From Cristatella mucedo (Eukaryota; Bryozoa; Phylactolaemata; Cristatellidae), in NCBI GenBank assembly GCA_009760855.2, contig WPIO01000006.1, forward strand, positions 2,964,501 to 3,028,500: a stretch of 64,000 bases of DNA, read 5' to 3'. Positions 45,772 through 55,029 of this stretch are shown piece by piece; the first letter of the stretch is position 1; each line of letters opens with the position of its first letter. A program made the translations under genes and the position numbers. The notes beneath the pieces were generated by a model. It did no database searches and had not been told where the DNA came from. It was given only the letters and a program-made list of their open reading frames with translations.

Positions 45772-48700
45772 GTCTCAAAATATCCCCGCTAAAATAAGAG
45801 TATAATGTCTCCACTTGATGAGACGAACTCGCTTCTATGGTTCACCATGCTAATAATATATTCTAAATTACTCGGTGGAAACATTAGGCCGTTGATTTGA
45901 AGAGTATTCAGTCTCCGTCAATATATATCATTCCAGGTGAATTGCGTAGAACGGGACCATCACCGTGCATACAAATCGGACGTCAACGCCACGAGTCGGA
46001 ATTCCGTACCTATTAAAATTCAGGCATGTGTGCTTCCAAGGATTATTTCATACAGAAATTAGGAATTTTTTAAATTTTAATGCATAAGAAATTAAGAAAT
46101 TATTTTATTTTAATCCATATTATTTTAACAATCACCTGATTAGGTACTTGAATTATGTTAACTCCATCGCATTGTACTAGGTCTCCTTTTGCATTCAGCC
46201 ATGTCCCTTAATAGTCTCATCGTCTCTGGTTGTACGAACTTTCTTGCATTTTACCGTGCCACGGGTAATCTTTTCCTCATTAGTACATATTTTTTATTCG
46301 TGTAATGTCCCAAAGTATTTTGAGTCTTTTAAGCCGTATTGCATCTTGAATGGCAAATTAAAATCTCCAGCTAAGCTAAGAAGTTACGTTGCATAAATCG
46401 GAAATAGTTTTGTTGTCACTGTACTTGATAGTACTAAGTTCTGTGCAAGAGTAAAGCATGATTTTTTCTCGTGCAAAAAATTGCTTTTAAACTTATCTTA
46501 GCGATATCCAAATTATTCTCTGTAAATGCAGGCTAATTTATGTTTTAGTATTTTAATCGAGCAGCCAGTCCAGTGTGTGCAATGGAATAGGCTGATGAGA
46601 GCCACTAAATTCTGTCAACTCTTTCGTCAAGGACTCCAGAGGCAATGCCTTATCAATATTTATTTTATGTTCTTATGTCGGCTGTGAAGTCTTTGCATAT
46701 CCGTCATGAGGTTGAGCCTACATCAGGTCAGAGCCAATAGATGCTACACATCTGAAGAATTTCATTCACAAATAATCAGTATAATGTAGGCATGAACACT
46801 CCTTTAATCTGAGCTGCTTTGAAATTGATAATGCGGACTTTGCAGTTCACTCGTAAAAGAAGCAAAACGGACTTCATAGTTAAAAGTTATTGTCGCAATC
46901 TCTGTTTTTCATTTCCCGCCGAACTTATTGTTACAACTCAGTCACAAATGTAAACGAAAGGTATCGCATAATGCAGTTCCATATTCTGCATGCACACTTG
47001 TGCAGATATTTTGAAACCAACATTCTCGCAGTAGCTTTGCGTACCAAGGAATTCTGATCATATCGGAAAAATTAAAGAAAACATGAATGTACTGATCATG
47101 TTAAAATAAATTTGCAAAGCCGAGTAAGAGCTTTTATTCTAAAAAATTGTAAGAATTTTATTATAATAGTAATTTATTTGCGAACAGTGTAATTTCATTA
47201 GCATTGAAATTTTTTCTTGCCTCGTATGTATGATAGCATAAAAAATGGTATCGTATTTTAAATAAAGCTTAAGACATAGTGATAAAGGCTTTTGAAAAGC
47301 CTTCCCTGGAGAGAACATGCAAATTGCATTCAGTATAGCCTAATATGACGGAGTTGCTCTTACAGCTGCACTTTAACAAGTAACTGGGCAAAGCAAGGCC
47401 AAAAATGATAGGGCTATTGCTTCAGCACTCGGAAAAATTTTTACGAGGCCTACACTACACATTGGAACGGCTATCATTTGATTTTGGTTCTTTATACGAG
47501 TTTACACATAAGTGGCTTAGTTGGTAGAGGTTTTTTGTATTTCTGAAATTTGAGAACATTTTCGCGTAATTCTAACACGCTCTTGTTTGAATACGCTACT
47601 GAATTATTTGACGTATTGAAATAAACTAATTCAAATGAAGTGTAAACATATTTATCGAGCCTATTGTGTTTTTTAGATAAAACGTCCATGGAAAAAGAAG
47701 GAATAATTTTCGGATGCTTACTAGGTGCATTTGTGCTATTCTCTGCTTCAGTGGCTCTGATTTACGTTAAGTATGAATGGCATATCAGAATATACGTAAA
47801 AAGGCTAATGATCTGGATGTGTGCCAAAGGCAACGATCGCAATCGTAAGTATTCATTGGAGTTTTTACTTTTGCTTGCTGTAGGAGATATACGGCAAACA
47901 GTGCTGCTGCAGCCGTTGATTGCCCAGCCGTAGTGTGCAAGCTAGGAGCGCACTAAAGAACCAGCCGAATCAAGATCGGTAGGCACTTGGCAGCTCCTCT
48001 GTCTTCGGTTTAAAGCTCAAAAGGAAAATGCGGGAATTCAATTGAGGCAAAGGCTTACTGACATTAGCTCACTCGATAGCATTTATATGTTTTCCTTTGC
48101 AGCACATGTAAATGTAATGTAATGCCCGTTATATCTGTCTGTAACTCCACAAAGCCACAAATACTATGTGGGTGCTACACGGAGAGTTTTGTGTAGCACA
48201 CTCACAGCCTAAGCGGCTTTCTGTACGCATTCGTTAGGCAACGGACTTTATCTCATGCGGCAAAGAGAAAGTTGGAAGCATAGCTGAGTCAGGAGAACAG
48301 TTGAGGTAGTGGCAGGAAATAGCAGCTTAGGACGGCTGGAAAGGATTTTCCATAGTCGATAGCAGGAGAGTAGTTGCCGTTTCGTAAGAAACGTGAAGGT
48401 GAGATTTATAGTCTATGACCTGCAGAGCTGAAGCTTATGTTGCCACCGATCTTTAGGAGGAGGAATGGAATAGCTAATTTATTTTCCATACTGGACCTGA
48501 GGGCACGAGGAGGCTGAAATTGGTGCTGCAATTCAGCTAGGTATGAAGGAGCCCAGCCGTTTCGGGCCTTGTGGGTCAGCGTAAGACCTTTTCATCAACC
48601 CCCAGCTATCGTAGCTCTTTTAGCAAAGGAGACAAGTGATCAAACCTTTGGGATTTGCCAACGAGCCTTGCAGCCATTTTCATAGTCAGCTGCAGTGGCC

Positions 48701-51350
48701 AATTTGCCTTTTTTTTGGTGGCCCAGCCAAAAGGGAATTACAATAATGAAGCTGAAACAGAACTCAGGAGCTAGTTAAATTTTTTGCAAGCCACTGTGGA
48801 AGACAGCCCCTTATCTTAGATAGGGATCGGACGTGATGGCTAGCTGTAGAAGCAGCCTTCTGAATGAAGCTTTTAAAATTTAGGCAGCTGTCGAAAACGA
48901 CACCTTAATTTCGAGCACGTGGTGATTGTCGCACAACAGCATCACCTATTAGAAGAGCAAAGCCTTGTAATCCAGCCACGCGCTTAGGGTGCCCTATGAG
49001 AAGCAGTTGAGTTTCATTGTCATTTAGTTTCAAGAAATTTTTCGACATCCAGGATCGAATGTCGGCAAGGCAAACATTCAGTTTCTCAGTTGCCGCAGCA
49101 GACTGTGATAGTTTGAATGATAAATACAGCCGAGTATCGTCAGCATAAAAGTTGTATATCTTATTCAACGGATCCTAAACCACTTTTCTCAGAGATTGCT
49201 TATAAATGGAGAACAGCAAGGGATCGAGGATGGATCATTAGGGACTCCGCGGATGACCGGTCTCATGGGTGAGATCTGATCCCCACACGATACGGATTGA
49301 AAAGGTCAGACAAGTACGATTTAAACCACGCCAGTTCCTCGTATGACAGATTGATCATGGTTCTCAATCGTTCAAGAAAGCCGTCGTGATCAATAGTGTT
49401 GAAGGCAGCTGATAGATCTTACAGTGCTAAGGCAGGTACATTCACGTCATCCTTGCCGTATAGGATATCAAACCGATTAGAAAGAGATTGGGGTATCCGA
49501 GGGTGCTTTATCGAGTGTGCTATTGTTATTACATATCAAGGGCTGTCTGATTCCTGGAGAATGGTAAAACACTTGGTAACAAGGATCATGTAAAGGCTAT
49601 TAGCTTCTTGTTTCGTTTTGAACGCCTTGAACGTTCACTGCATTAGCACCAGGCACATCTTACAAACATTTGACTCGCTTGCAAAATGAATGTACGATTG
49701 TTCAGTTCACTTTAAGGCGGATTGCACAACCGACGCAGAAACTAAGTAGCTTCACATCTTTTAACAAAGCGACCGAAGAAAATATGGACTCTTCAAATCT
49801 TAATGCAAGGGTTAGTTTTGACGTGCTATTATAATAATAGGACATTTACATGGATCCCACTAAGCTTGTAACCTCTCTAAAAAACTTTATAAACGCTTTA
49901 AAAGAAATTGTAAACTTGTTTTAAATGACATGCACAGCACCAGAACCCATAAGCACACAAAGGAAAATTCACACGGACCCAACAAAGTCTGTGAGGAGCG
50001 AGAGCTTTTTAGCTTCTTTTCAAACGTCTTTAAGGTGCGAGATTCCGTGATGTCAGTCAGAAGTGTGTTCCTGGTTTTAGGAGCCTACAAAAGAAATCAA
50101 GGCACGGTCACGGCAATATTTTAGGTTCGTTGGAGACTCGTCTAAACAACTGGAGTCGGAAAAACGCTCAGAACTAACAATGCATCGGTTGCTAAGCTCA
50201 CCTTAAGGCAGATTGCACCAGCAAAACGTAAGATTAAGTAGCTTGGCATCTTTCCAGAAATACCACCGAAGAAAATATTGACTCTATACAAATCCTAATG
50301 AAAGGGTTAGTTAGTTAGTTAGTTATTAGTTAGTTGTGAAGCGCTATTATAACCATAAGACAGTTCTATGGACTTCATTAGGCTATTAATCTCTCTAGAC
50401 ACTTTACAAACGCTTTAAAGGAAGCATGTAAACCTGTTTGTAATACAGTGCTTAGCAAAAGAATGCTTAAGCTCACAAAGGATTATTTGCATGGACCCAG
50501 AAAAGCCTTTGATTAGCAGATGCGTTTTAGCTTGTTTCTACGCGTCTTTAAGGCGGGATGTCATGGTTTCCTTCGAGAGTTCGCTCTTGGCTCGTGAAGC
50601 CTACGAATTAAATAAAGCCAAATACATTCAAAATAAAAACTACGTCAATTTATTAGATTGGCCTTATATTACAGAATATTGTTACGACTGCTATATCGCA
50701 TGCGCAAATGCAGACGAAGAACTCGTTTACGGCGTACTGAGAGAGCATCTTGAACGAGATATGGGATATCGACTTTGCTTACCAGAGAGAGACTTTTCTA
50801 TCGGTGCAGGTGAGCATGTCGGCATACCCACCTTGAATCCCTATTGGTGAAAGCGGAGTGATTCCGTGTTAGCGACATTGGACGCATTTTTTCAACTCAT
50901 TGCACGATCTTTTCAGCTGCCACTGATCACGATTAAACTCTATTCCTTCTTTTATTAAATGCTTATATGCTGTTGATTTTCTTTTTAGCCGTTCCTGAGC
51001 AAATCAGTTGTTTTATTGAGAAAAGTGAGTTCTTTATGGCTATTATCTCTTCTCGCTTCTGGATGACTGACTGGTGCAACCTGGCGGTGGACATAGCACT
51101 GCGTACAAACACAAAGGTGATTGCAGTATTCATATTGGACGAGCCCAAGGCAAAAGCCAACAAGCGAGCGGACGTTGCAAAGGCCTTACGTGCGCCTGGC
51201 TGCAGCCAATTTGTATATCGCAGCTGGAAAAGGGCTAACGGAAATGACAACTTGGCGCTCAAACTGCAGTTTGCCATGCCGAAGTTGACGCGACAATCAA
51301 CAGACCAACGGCATGTTGAGACTGATATTCCACTGAATAAGATGCCCTAG
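31579..51350 (+). CDS. Interleukin-1-receptor-like Ig-TM-TIR receptor gene (multi-exon)
   Basis: Seven recognised exons: 31,579-31,848; 34,662-34,932; 35,397-35,486; 42,964-43,259; 47,677-47,844; 50,675-50,809; 50,989-51,350. They encode a type I receptor with extracellular Ig-like domains, one transmembrane helix and a cytoplasmic TIR domain. In known Ig-TIR receptors, ligand-driven dimerisation brings TIR domains together to recruit MyD88-type adaptors toward NF-kB signalling; that role is inferred here. Splice sites are canonical GT-AG, and phases match (1-1, 2-2, 1-1, 1-1, 1-1) at every junction except exon 3 to exon 4. There the joined codon would be TGA, so an exon for the first half of the third Ig domain is missing from my model. 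The signal-peptide exon is also unidentified. A decayed paralogue lies at 5.29-5.52 kb. Whether this gene is functional is therefore open. Confidence 0.75.
31849..34661. other. Intron with LINE A insertion
   Basis: Begins GTAAGC and ends TTTTCTTTCATAG. Contains a LINE A copy at 32,693-33,668 and otherwise AT-rich sequence without recognised exons. Confidence 0.65.
32693..33668 (-). mobile_element. LINE A, 5'-truncated, in intron
   Basis: (TAA)n and family A tail at 32,693-32,780, then minus-strand coding for the C-terminal domain (MAPAYLSDLLPHHVKRHTTR, NLKSFGDRAFSLYAPKAWNS, 33,174-32,923). After a frameshift the GKPSVIQKL...SLDDHISSTV segment (33,626-33,363) follows. Similarity to the 55-57 kb copy ends abruptly at about 33,668. 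It is antisense to the host gene. Confidence 0.9.
34662..34932 (+). CDS. Receptor exon 2 found: first half of Ig domain 2
   Basis: 271 bp, entered in phase 1 and left in phase 2. Acceptor TTTTCTTTCATAG, donor CGAG|GTAAGT. Encodes a linker (TSCNMGAVGEIRTGSPPKD) followed by SSIQLTCIVNVYCG (B-strand Cys) and SGVHWLKFSD (C-strand Trp), then an acidic loop and an N-F-T sequon before the E strand ISVSA. The domain is completed by the next exon, so this Ig domain is split by an intron, as in vertebrate IL-1R genes. Confidence 0.8.
35397..35486 (+). CDS. Receptor exon 3 found: second half of Ig domain 2
   Basis: 90 bp, phase 2 in and phase 2 out. Acceptor GTGCGATCTTTCAG, donor GGATG|GTAAGT (strong). 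Joined to exon 2 it reads SARLLLKKFSLKSLNGTT... with an E-strand-like segment, an N-G-T sequon, and HQCGKF supplying the F-strand Cys that pairs with the Cys in exon 2. The final two bases (TG) would form TGA if spliced directly to the exon at 42,964, so another exon should lie between them. Confidence 0.65.
35629..35800 (+). mobile_element. SINE B, copy 3
   Basis: TGTGATGTCACACTAGGTAATGCGC... with B box AGTTCGAATCC, GCAAGCGGTGGCGACGG body, CTCTTCTGT...GCAAAAGAG hairpin and GGCTGTTAAATTAGCC end. Lies in the intron after receptor exon 3. Confidence 0.85.
38640..39110. repeat. Segmental-duplication block, intron copy
   Basis: The partner of 1-460, in the same orientation. In this copy it is followed by intron sequence and receptor exons; in the other copy the following 12 kb has been lost or replaced up to the TIR exon fragment. 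Confidence 0.75.
39110..40094. other. Intron, AT-rich
   Basis: No exon or repeat recognised. An AAATAAATAAATAAAA tract at 40,078-40,093 is probably the tail of the adjoining SINE. Confidence 0.4.
40095..40242 (-). mobile_element. SINE A, copy 2
   Basis: The reverse complement contains GATAAAGGTGCTCGCCCTGACC (A-box region), GAGGTCGTGAGCTCGACCC (B-box region) and the LINE-A-like tail AAGCACCTGAATAGAGAC. More diverged than the other two copies. Confidence 0.75.
40490..41170. repeat. Tandem duplication, about 470-bp spacing
   Basis: 40,494-40,715 and 40,965-41,165 share TTGATAACACC.TG.TAC.TTGGTC, ATGTTATGCAGTCGGAT.GTATG, TCATTAGGCATG.AAGTGTG and AAGGTGCCG.TAGACGTGAA. Identity looks to be about 80%. 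No gene is recognised; small open frames on the minus strand are not conserved between copies. Confidence 0.75.
42964..43259 (+). CDS. Receptor exon 4 found: second half of Ig domain 3 and stalk
   Basis: 296 bp, phase 2 in and phase 1 out. Acceptor GACGCTGCAG, donor GCAG|GTAACG. The frame gives VVVIQAVLTIRNVTENELFD (E strand, E-F loop, N-V-T sequon), then a Cys-containing insert with N-S-T and N-N-S sequons, then HYQCFIALEE (F-strand Y-x-C). It ends in a membrane-proximal stalk of about 45 residues. The first half of this Ig domain (B-strand Cys and C-strand Trp) must come from an upstream exon I could not confirm. Two other frames are open across much of it and are shadows. Confidence 0.7.
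44560..44690 (+). pseudogene. PHD-like zinc-finger fragment
   Basis: One plus-strand frame reads GQCLCNNTACLF, then FTCIRCEGWLLTECASL. The spacing C-x-C...C-x2-C-E-G-W...C resembles the last ligands of a PHD finger, with His replaced by Leu in the W-(H)-x-x-C position. Such fingers occur in ORF1 of CR1-like LINEs and in many invertebrate repetitive ORFs. No intact frame surrounds it and the longer minus-strand frame here has no domain. Confidence 0.35.
45010..45311 (+). other. Overlapping open frames, unclassified
   Basis: Two plus-strand frames of 78-90 codons in a GC-richer patch inside an AT-rich intron. The frame at 45,075-45,311 ends RFCRQSS...TKTAKNCVKYLLKHPGYD, vaguely like the end of a copia RNase H linker, but I cannot support that. 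It probably belongs to the same relict as the PHD-like fragment. Confidence 0.2.
45520..45630 (+). mobile_element. LINE A 3'-tail relict
   Basis: GCATGTTACTACTTATCATTTGATCATGCTTC...GCAAACTGTTTAGAAAAAGACTG...TTTGAGGGCGAAATACAAAGG corresponds to the family A tail but is heavily diverged. Confidence 0.55.
45712..45768. repeat. (AT)n microsatellite
   Basis: Perfect AT tract of about 57 bp in the intron. Confidence 0.98.
47677..47844 (+). CDS. Receptor exon 5 found: transmembrane segment
   Basis: 168 bp, phase 1 at both ends. Acceptor TGTTTTTTAG, donor AATC|GTAAGT. After a short juxtamembrane DKTSMEKE comes one hydrophobic helix of about 23 residues (GIIFGCLLGAFV...ALIYV), followed by basic and aromatic cytoplasmic residues (KYEWHIRIYVKRLMIWMC). 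Positive charges on the C-terminal side fit a type I topology. The first part of the ORF in the raw frame (before 47,677) is intron. Confidence 0.85.
48105..49445 (-). mobile_element. LINE B, RT to 3' end
   Basis: Starts with ATTAC-type repeats (AATGTAATGTAATG) and CTGTCTGTAACTCCACAAAGCC, the reverse complement of the family B end. Minus-strand translation gives the C-terminal domain at 48,200-48,760 and an RT segment with FYADDTRLYLSF at 49,150-49,115 (intact YADD box). Then comes WMSKNFLKLNDNETQLLL, and upstream a LRTMINLSYEELAWFKSYLS-like segment near 49,370-49,300. Several stops and frameshifts; 5' truncated near 49,445. Confidence 0.85.
49470..49535 (+). mobile_element. LINE A 3'-tail relict
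   Basis: CCGATTAGAAAGAGATTGGG...GAGGGTGCTTTATCGAGTG followed by TATTGTTATTA matches the family A hairpin and tail. Abuts the truncated 5' end of the LINE B copy. Confidence 0.65.
49640..50645 (-). mobile_element. Two tandem CR1-like LINE tail fragments
   Basis: 49,700-50,150 and 50,160-50,640 are diverged copies of one another (AAGTAGCTT.ACATCTTT, CGAAGAAAATAT.GACTC, AGGGTTAGTT, CTTTA.AAACGCTTTAAA). Their inner parts resemble the sequence just inside the family A 3' end on the minus strand (CATAAGCACA..AAAGGA..ATTCACA.GGACCCA, TTTTTAG.TTCTTTT, GG.GCCTAC). GTTAGTTAGTTAGTT at 50,290 is a short simple repeat. Confidence 0.6.
50675..50809 (+). CDS. Receptor exon 6 found: N-terminal half of TIR domain
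   Basis: 135 bp, phase 1 at both ends. Acceptor GGCCTTATATTACAG, donor GCAG|GTGAGC. Encodes YDCYIACANADEELV (TIR box 1, usually F/YDAF-S-Y-D) and YRLCLPERDFSIGAG (box 2 and BB loop). The BB loop has Ile where Toll-like receptors usually have Pro, resembling IL-1R1, which has Val there. The apparent 60-codon extension to the left in the same frame is LINE-derived and not supported as coding, because the preceding exon joins in phase at 50,675. Confidence 0.88.
50989..51350 (+). CDS. Receptor exon 7 found: C-terminal half of TIR domain, stop
   Basis: 362 bp including the TAG at 51,348-51,350; entered in phase 1 after GTTGATTTTCTTTTTAG. Encodes IEKSEFFMAIISSRFW (helix B/strand C region of TIR), DWCNLAVDIAL, a strand-D KVIAVFILDEP segment, a basic AKANKRADVAKALRA stretch, and the box 3 region near QFAMPK. 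The canonical Phe-Trp of box 3 is not present, although the Met-Pro after it matches IL-1R1. A hydrophilic tail of about 22 residues follows. TIR domain total is about 140 residues, normal length. The downstream 100 bases are conserved with the pseudogene copy. Confidence 0.88.
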
Positions 51351-51780
51351 CAGAAGGCATACCATCTCCAGCATGTCAAAGTGCAATAGTTGTGTTCATC
51401 GGTGAATGTCAGGAAAAAAACTCCAACGACAGAACTTCGAGAGAAGTTTGAGCTGGTGTCTGTTATCAAGTGTAAATAATTCATAAGATAATTTGTCTTG
51501 TACGAAGACAGCAGTGATCTTTGTGCGGTGTAAATTGAACTATGTACAAGCTATATACAAGGAGAATATACAAGCATCAAATTACAGAGTCATTATATCT
51601 CCATAAGGCTAGGAACTAAACCGAACGAACACTTTATTTCCTGCAGTCTGTTGCAATAATAATTGATCTTTTCACGTAAACGTAGTGCATCCAGATGATT
51701 CATGAAGGCTCGCTGATAATAGTATGACTTATGGAAATACTCTTAGCCGGGCCTGAGTTCTCTCTTCTCGTTTTCTCTGC

Positions 51781-51886
<106 letters not shown>

Positions 51887-51926
51887 TTCTGACACTCGTC
51901 CATGAAAAATTTGTCAATGGCTAACT

Positions 51927-51990
51927 TTTAATGATAATAATTATACATTTAATATATCGCTCTCGGAGTACTCAATCTCGCAAAACTAAG
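51927..51990 (-). mobile_element. LINE A tail relict shared by both duplicates
   Basis: TAATGATAATAATTATACATTTAATATATCGCTCTCGGAGTACTCAATCTC is the counterpart of 6,075-6,145 and retains more of the family A tail. Confidence 0.6.
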
Positions 51991-51994
51991 CGAT

Positions 51995-52140
51995 TGCTGA
52001 GCTGGTTTGGCCCAACGGTTAAGGTACTCGCCCCAACCGAGGTCAGGCCGAGGTCGTGGGCTCGAGCCCTGTGGCATATGTGAAGCGCCTGAATAGAGAT
52101 TGAGTCCTCTTAGGGTGCTATATAAATAAATTATATATAT
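51995..52140 (+). mobile_element. SINE A, copy 3
   Basis: GAGCTGGTTTGGCCCAACGGTTAAGGTACTCGCCCCAACC... with the B-box region GTCGTGGGCTCGAGCCCTG and tail TGAAGCGCCTGAATAGAGATTGAG..CTTAGGGTGCTATATAAATAAATT leading into (AT)n at 52,131-52,152. Absent from the corresponding site near 6,145, so it inserted after duplication. Confidence 0.9.
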
Positions 52141-52600
52141 ATATATATATATGTCTAGCTCGAAGCAAGCGTACGTAGTAACCAAGAAAAGTGTATAGTA
52201 TCTCACGAGTGCTTAAAAATGTTTGCAGGTAAGTGGAAATTACTTGTTACAGAGAGCAAGTTCTCAAAGTTGGAACTTGCTTAAATGCACCAGTACGATG
52301 GGCTGCCGCTATTAGATACTATTTCTGTATTAGTGTGCTAAAGGTTTTACTTCGAAAGTAATTTTAATTGCAGAAAAGTCAGGGAGTTGCATATTTTTCG
52401 TATGAAATATTTCATCCAACTTGCATGTAAAAATCAATAAAATAATAGGACAATATAGGACCCTGCGAGAATAAAATCCTGTCTCTTTCAAGTTCACTTA
52501 TGCATGAAAGAAAGCAAATCAATCGGTTGGTGATAACACGCAATGTTTGCTTGGGTAAGCACATAAACAAGATGGTTATACAAGATTAAGTAAATGCTAA

Positions 52601-53076
52601 GTGAACCAGGCTAGGTCTTAGCGTTACTTTAAATGCCGCTGTATCAGAGGATAGTTGGTTTGACGTCAGATGGATTGAGTTAAAGGCTTTGCGAGCCTAC
52701 GAACTGAGGTCACGTTCGCCTAACAACTTGTGGTTGGCTAAGAGGCTCTAAATAAAAAGAGCGGGCATTCAGATTCAATGCCTAACGAGAAAGTGTTTCT
52801 TATTGGTAGACCGGAGCGACAGAATGGATTGAGCTAAAAGTGAGTGACAGAATCCTATTGTCAAATTGCTACGTGATGGGGAGCGAGTGCAGGTCAACGA
52901 GAAGGGGTGTAACGTGAAAGTTACAGCTTTCTTTGCATTTTGGGCTTGATAGTTTGTTACTTAACTGCTGACGCTATCAGCTGATACAAAAGCAAAAGCT
53001 AGTGTAAATCCTGTCAGTAAAAATAATTCTGATGGTTTAAAGGAATTAATTTTCCTTTCAAGCTCTCTTGATAGTG
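52601..53076. repeat. 476-bp near-identical tract, partner copy
   Basis: Partner of 6,611-7,086 at a constant offset of 45,990 with two mismatches and no gaps. Confidence 0.9.
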
Positions 53077-53599
53077 TTTTTAGGATCGGCCAAAGCTAGG
53101 AGTATGACTGATTTTCAGATGATTATCGGAACTTTAGAAGTCAGGCCAATGGCAGACAGCCCTGATTAAAACCCGTTCAAGGAACAAAAATGAGAAAACT
53201 TGGTTAATAACTTCGGCTAATATGATGGTGGAACATACTGCTTATTACATTGGATAAATAGCCAGAAAATTAACATTCTTTTGGACAGGGTCCATTCACG
53301 TTAGCACTTATCAGTATGTGTCAGTCTGTCTGTTTGTACCGTGTTAGACACTTGACTCGAAAAGCACTGCCCAGGAGCTTTAAGTGACTGTACATTTCAA
53401 TGTTTCACATTCGGGATCGTGTGTGGAGCCCTGTTTGTAAGGTTATATGTTAAAACTGGGTGTCGATTGTGGTGTGCCATTGTCAAATCGGGCCGGCTGA
53501 CAAAGGTTTGTTTGGATGAGGCACCCATATTCGATTTCGAGGGGCCCATGGCTTCCTGAAGGTTTTCTGCAACTCATCTGACACTCTTCATCAAAACAC

Positions 53600-53868
53600 C
53601 TATTTAGGACAGCATTTAGTGGGTCCCAGTGATTCGTCCTTCAAGTGCTTATGGGTACTGGCACTGTGCATGCTTCCACTAACCACACTTGCATGCTGAC
53701 CCTGTGCATGTCACCTCTAACCATGTTATGAATGTTGTTTATCAAGCATCATTACTCATCATTCAATCGCGTTTCCCTTTGCAGCAAATGTAAAGCGCCT
53801 AGAAATAGATTGAGTTCTCTGAGGTCGCTTTATCAAGCGCATTATTATTATTGTTATTATTATTACCC
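53600..53868 (+). mobile_element. LINE A 3' fragment at a site empty in the other duplicate
   Basis: CACCTATTTAGGACAGCATTTAGTGGGTCCC...CCTCTAACCATGTTATGAATG...TTTGCAGCAAATGTAAAGCGCC...GGTCGCTTTATCAAGCGC(ATT)n. The other duplicate reads straight through at 7,580-7,592 (CACTCATTCTTAAAGG). The flanks here read ACTCAT before and ACCCATTC after, suggesting a target-site duplication of about 6 bp. Confidence 0.85.
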
Positions 53869-53869
53869 A

Positions 53870-55025
53870 TTCTTGAAGGATGAAGCACCATTGTACACGA
53901 GAAGCAACGTTGTATTAATCGCATATTTAGTACATTCATTTTTCATTTGGTGTATACATTTGTATTTCAAATCATGTGCGCCACTATTTGGGCATGTAAG
54001 TGCTAAAATTATAACCTCACATAAAAATGGCGATATAGCAGCATGTTAGTTATATCGATAATAAGACTTTATTAGTTTCACCTCATTTGACTGTACCAGA
54101 ACAATAGGATTCTTATTGTGAATAATTAGCGGCTTTAAATGCATCTTCTTATTGCAATTGTTACTTAGGGTTCTGTTCACGAAGCTCTACAGAGCTATAA
54201 GTGTTCAATGGTGCTGTAAGTACTGCATATGCCGACGAAGAGTTAACAAGGTATTTCTGAACGAATCGTTGACGAGGTGGCGTAAAAAGATTTAAAAAAT
54301 AAATGGATTTTTTCTAAAACGGAACCGAAGAAAGTAATTTAAGATGAGCATTCAACGGCTGCAAAACCTTTACCGTGATTAGCCACTAATCGAAGTATTT
54401 CCTACGTATTTCGCATGCGCCCATCACATCCATCGGAAATCTCATACTTGCAAGTAGTCATGAGACGTCTTAGCTCAGAGGTTCGGTTTCTCGGAGCTAA
54501 TGTCGTTTCCAGCCTGCATTGCGTTAGAGGGTTTACTCTGGCGTAGTAAAGGTAAACGGCATAAGTGAATTCCGCTTGTAGTTGAAAATAAAGGCTTGCC
54601 TTCTCCTGCAGGGTTTAAACCCACGACGACCCTTGAATCCACGCTGATCTAGTTCGAGCGCCTTTCGTTGTCGAGCTGCTAGGCGACTGGGCAACCCTCA
54701 CTAGATCCGGGAGCAGCACAACGCGTGCAGTGAGCAAAGATCTGGAGCTCGCAATATGCAGGCGATAATTACGCAGTGCTCGATATTCTGCATGCAGCGC
54801 TTACAACCACACAGTACAGTGAGACGCAGCGCTGCTCATTCACCAGTCAGCGGTCGTGAAAATTACGATGCTTAATAACGCAGCTAGCGCACAGAACGTA
54901 GATCGTAGTAAATACGACAAAGAGTTGTACCCTAGAGTAGGCGGACCCACTGACATTTGATATGTGGGGCTGGGCGTCGCCTTGCCCCGGAAGGGTAAAG
55001 CCTGGGGTCAGCTCCCAGAGTTCCG
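53870..55025. other. Non-coding duplicate flank
   Basis: Aligns with 7,580-8,445 and 8,775-9,330. At 54,536-54,580 it shows the empty site for the LINE B insertion of the other copy. No conserved open frame. Confidence 0.6.
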
Positions 55026-55029
55026 AGGA

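Larger units (their letters stand above)
43260..47676. other. Intron between Ig and transmembrane exons
   Basis: Begins GTAACG, ends TATTGTGTTTTTTAG. Holds a PHD-like coding fragment (44,560-44,690), unclassified open frames at 45,010-45,311, a LINE A tail relict and an (AT)n tract. The rest is AT-rich with no recognised feature. Confidence 0.6.
47845..50674. other. Intron filled with LINE remnants
   Basis: Begins GTAAGT, ends CTTATATTACAG. Contains a LINE B copy, a LINE A tail relict and a tandem pair of CR1-like fragments reaching to the 3' splice site. Confidence 0.7.

Noticed and set aside
50491-50674. Coding extension of TIR exon 6 from 50,491
   Set aside because: The sequence matches a neighbouring CR1-like tandem copy, and exon 5 joins in the correct phase at 50,675 instead.
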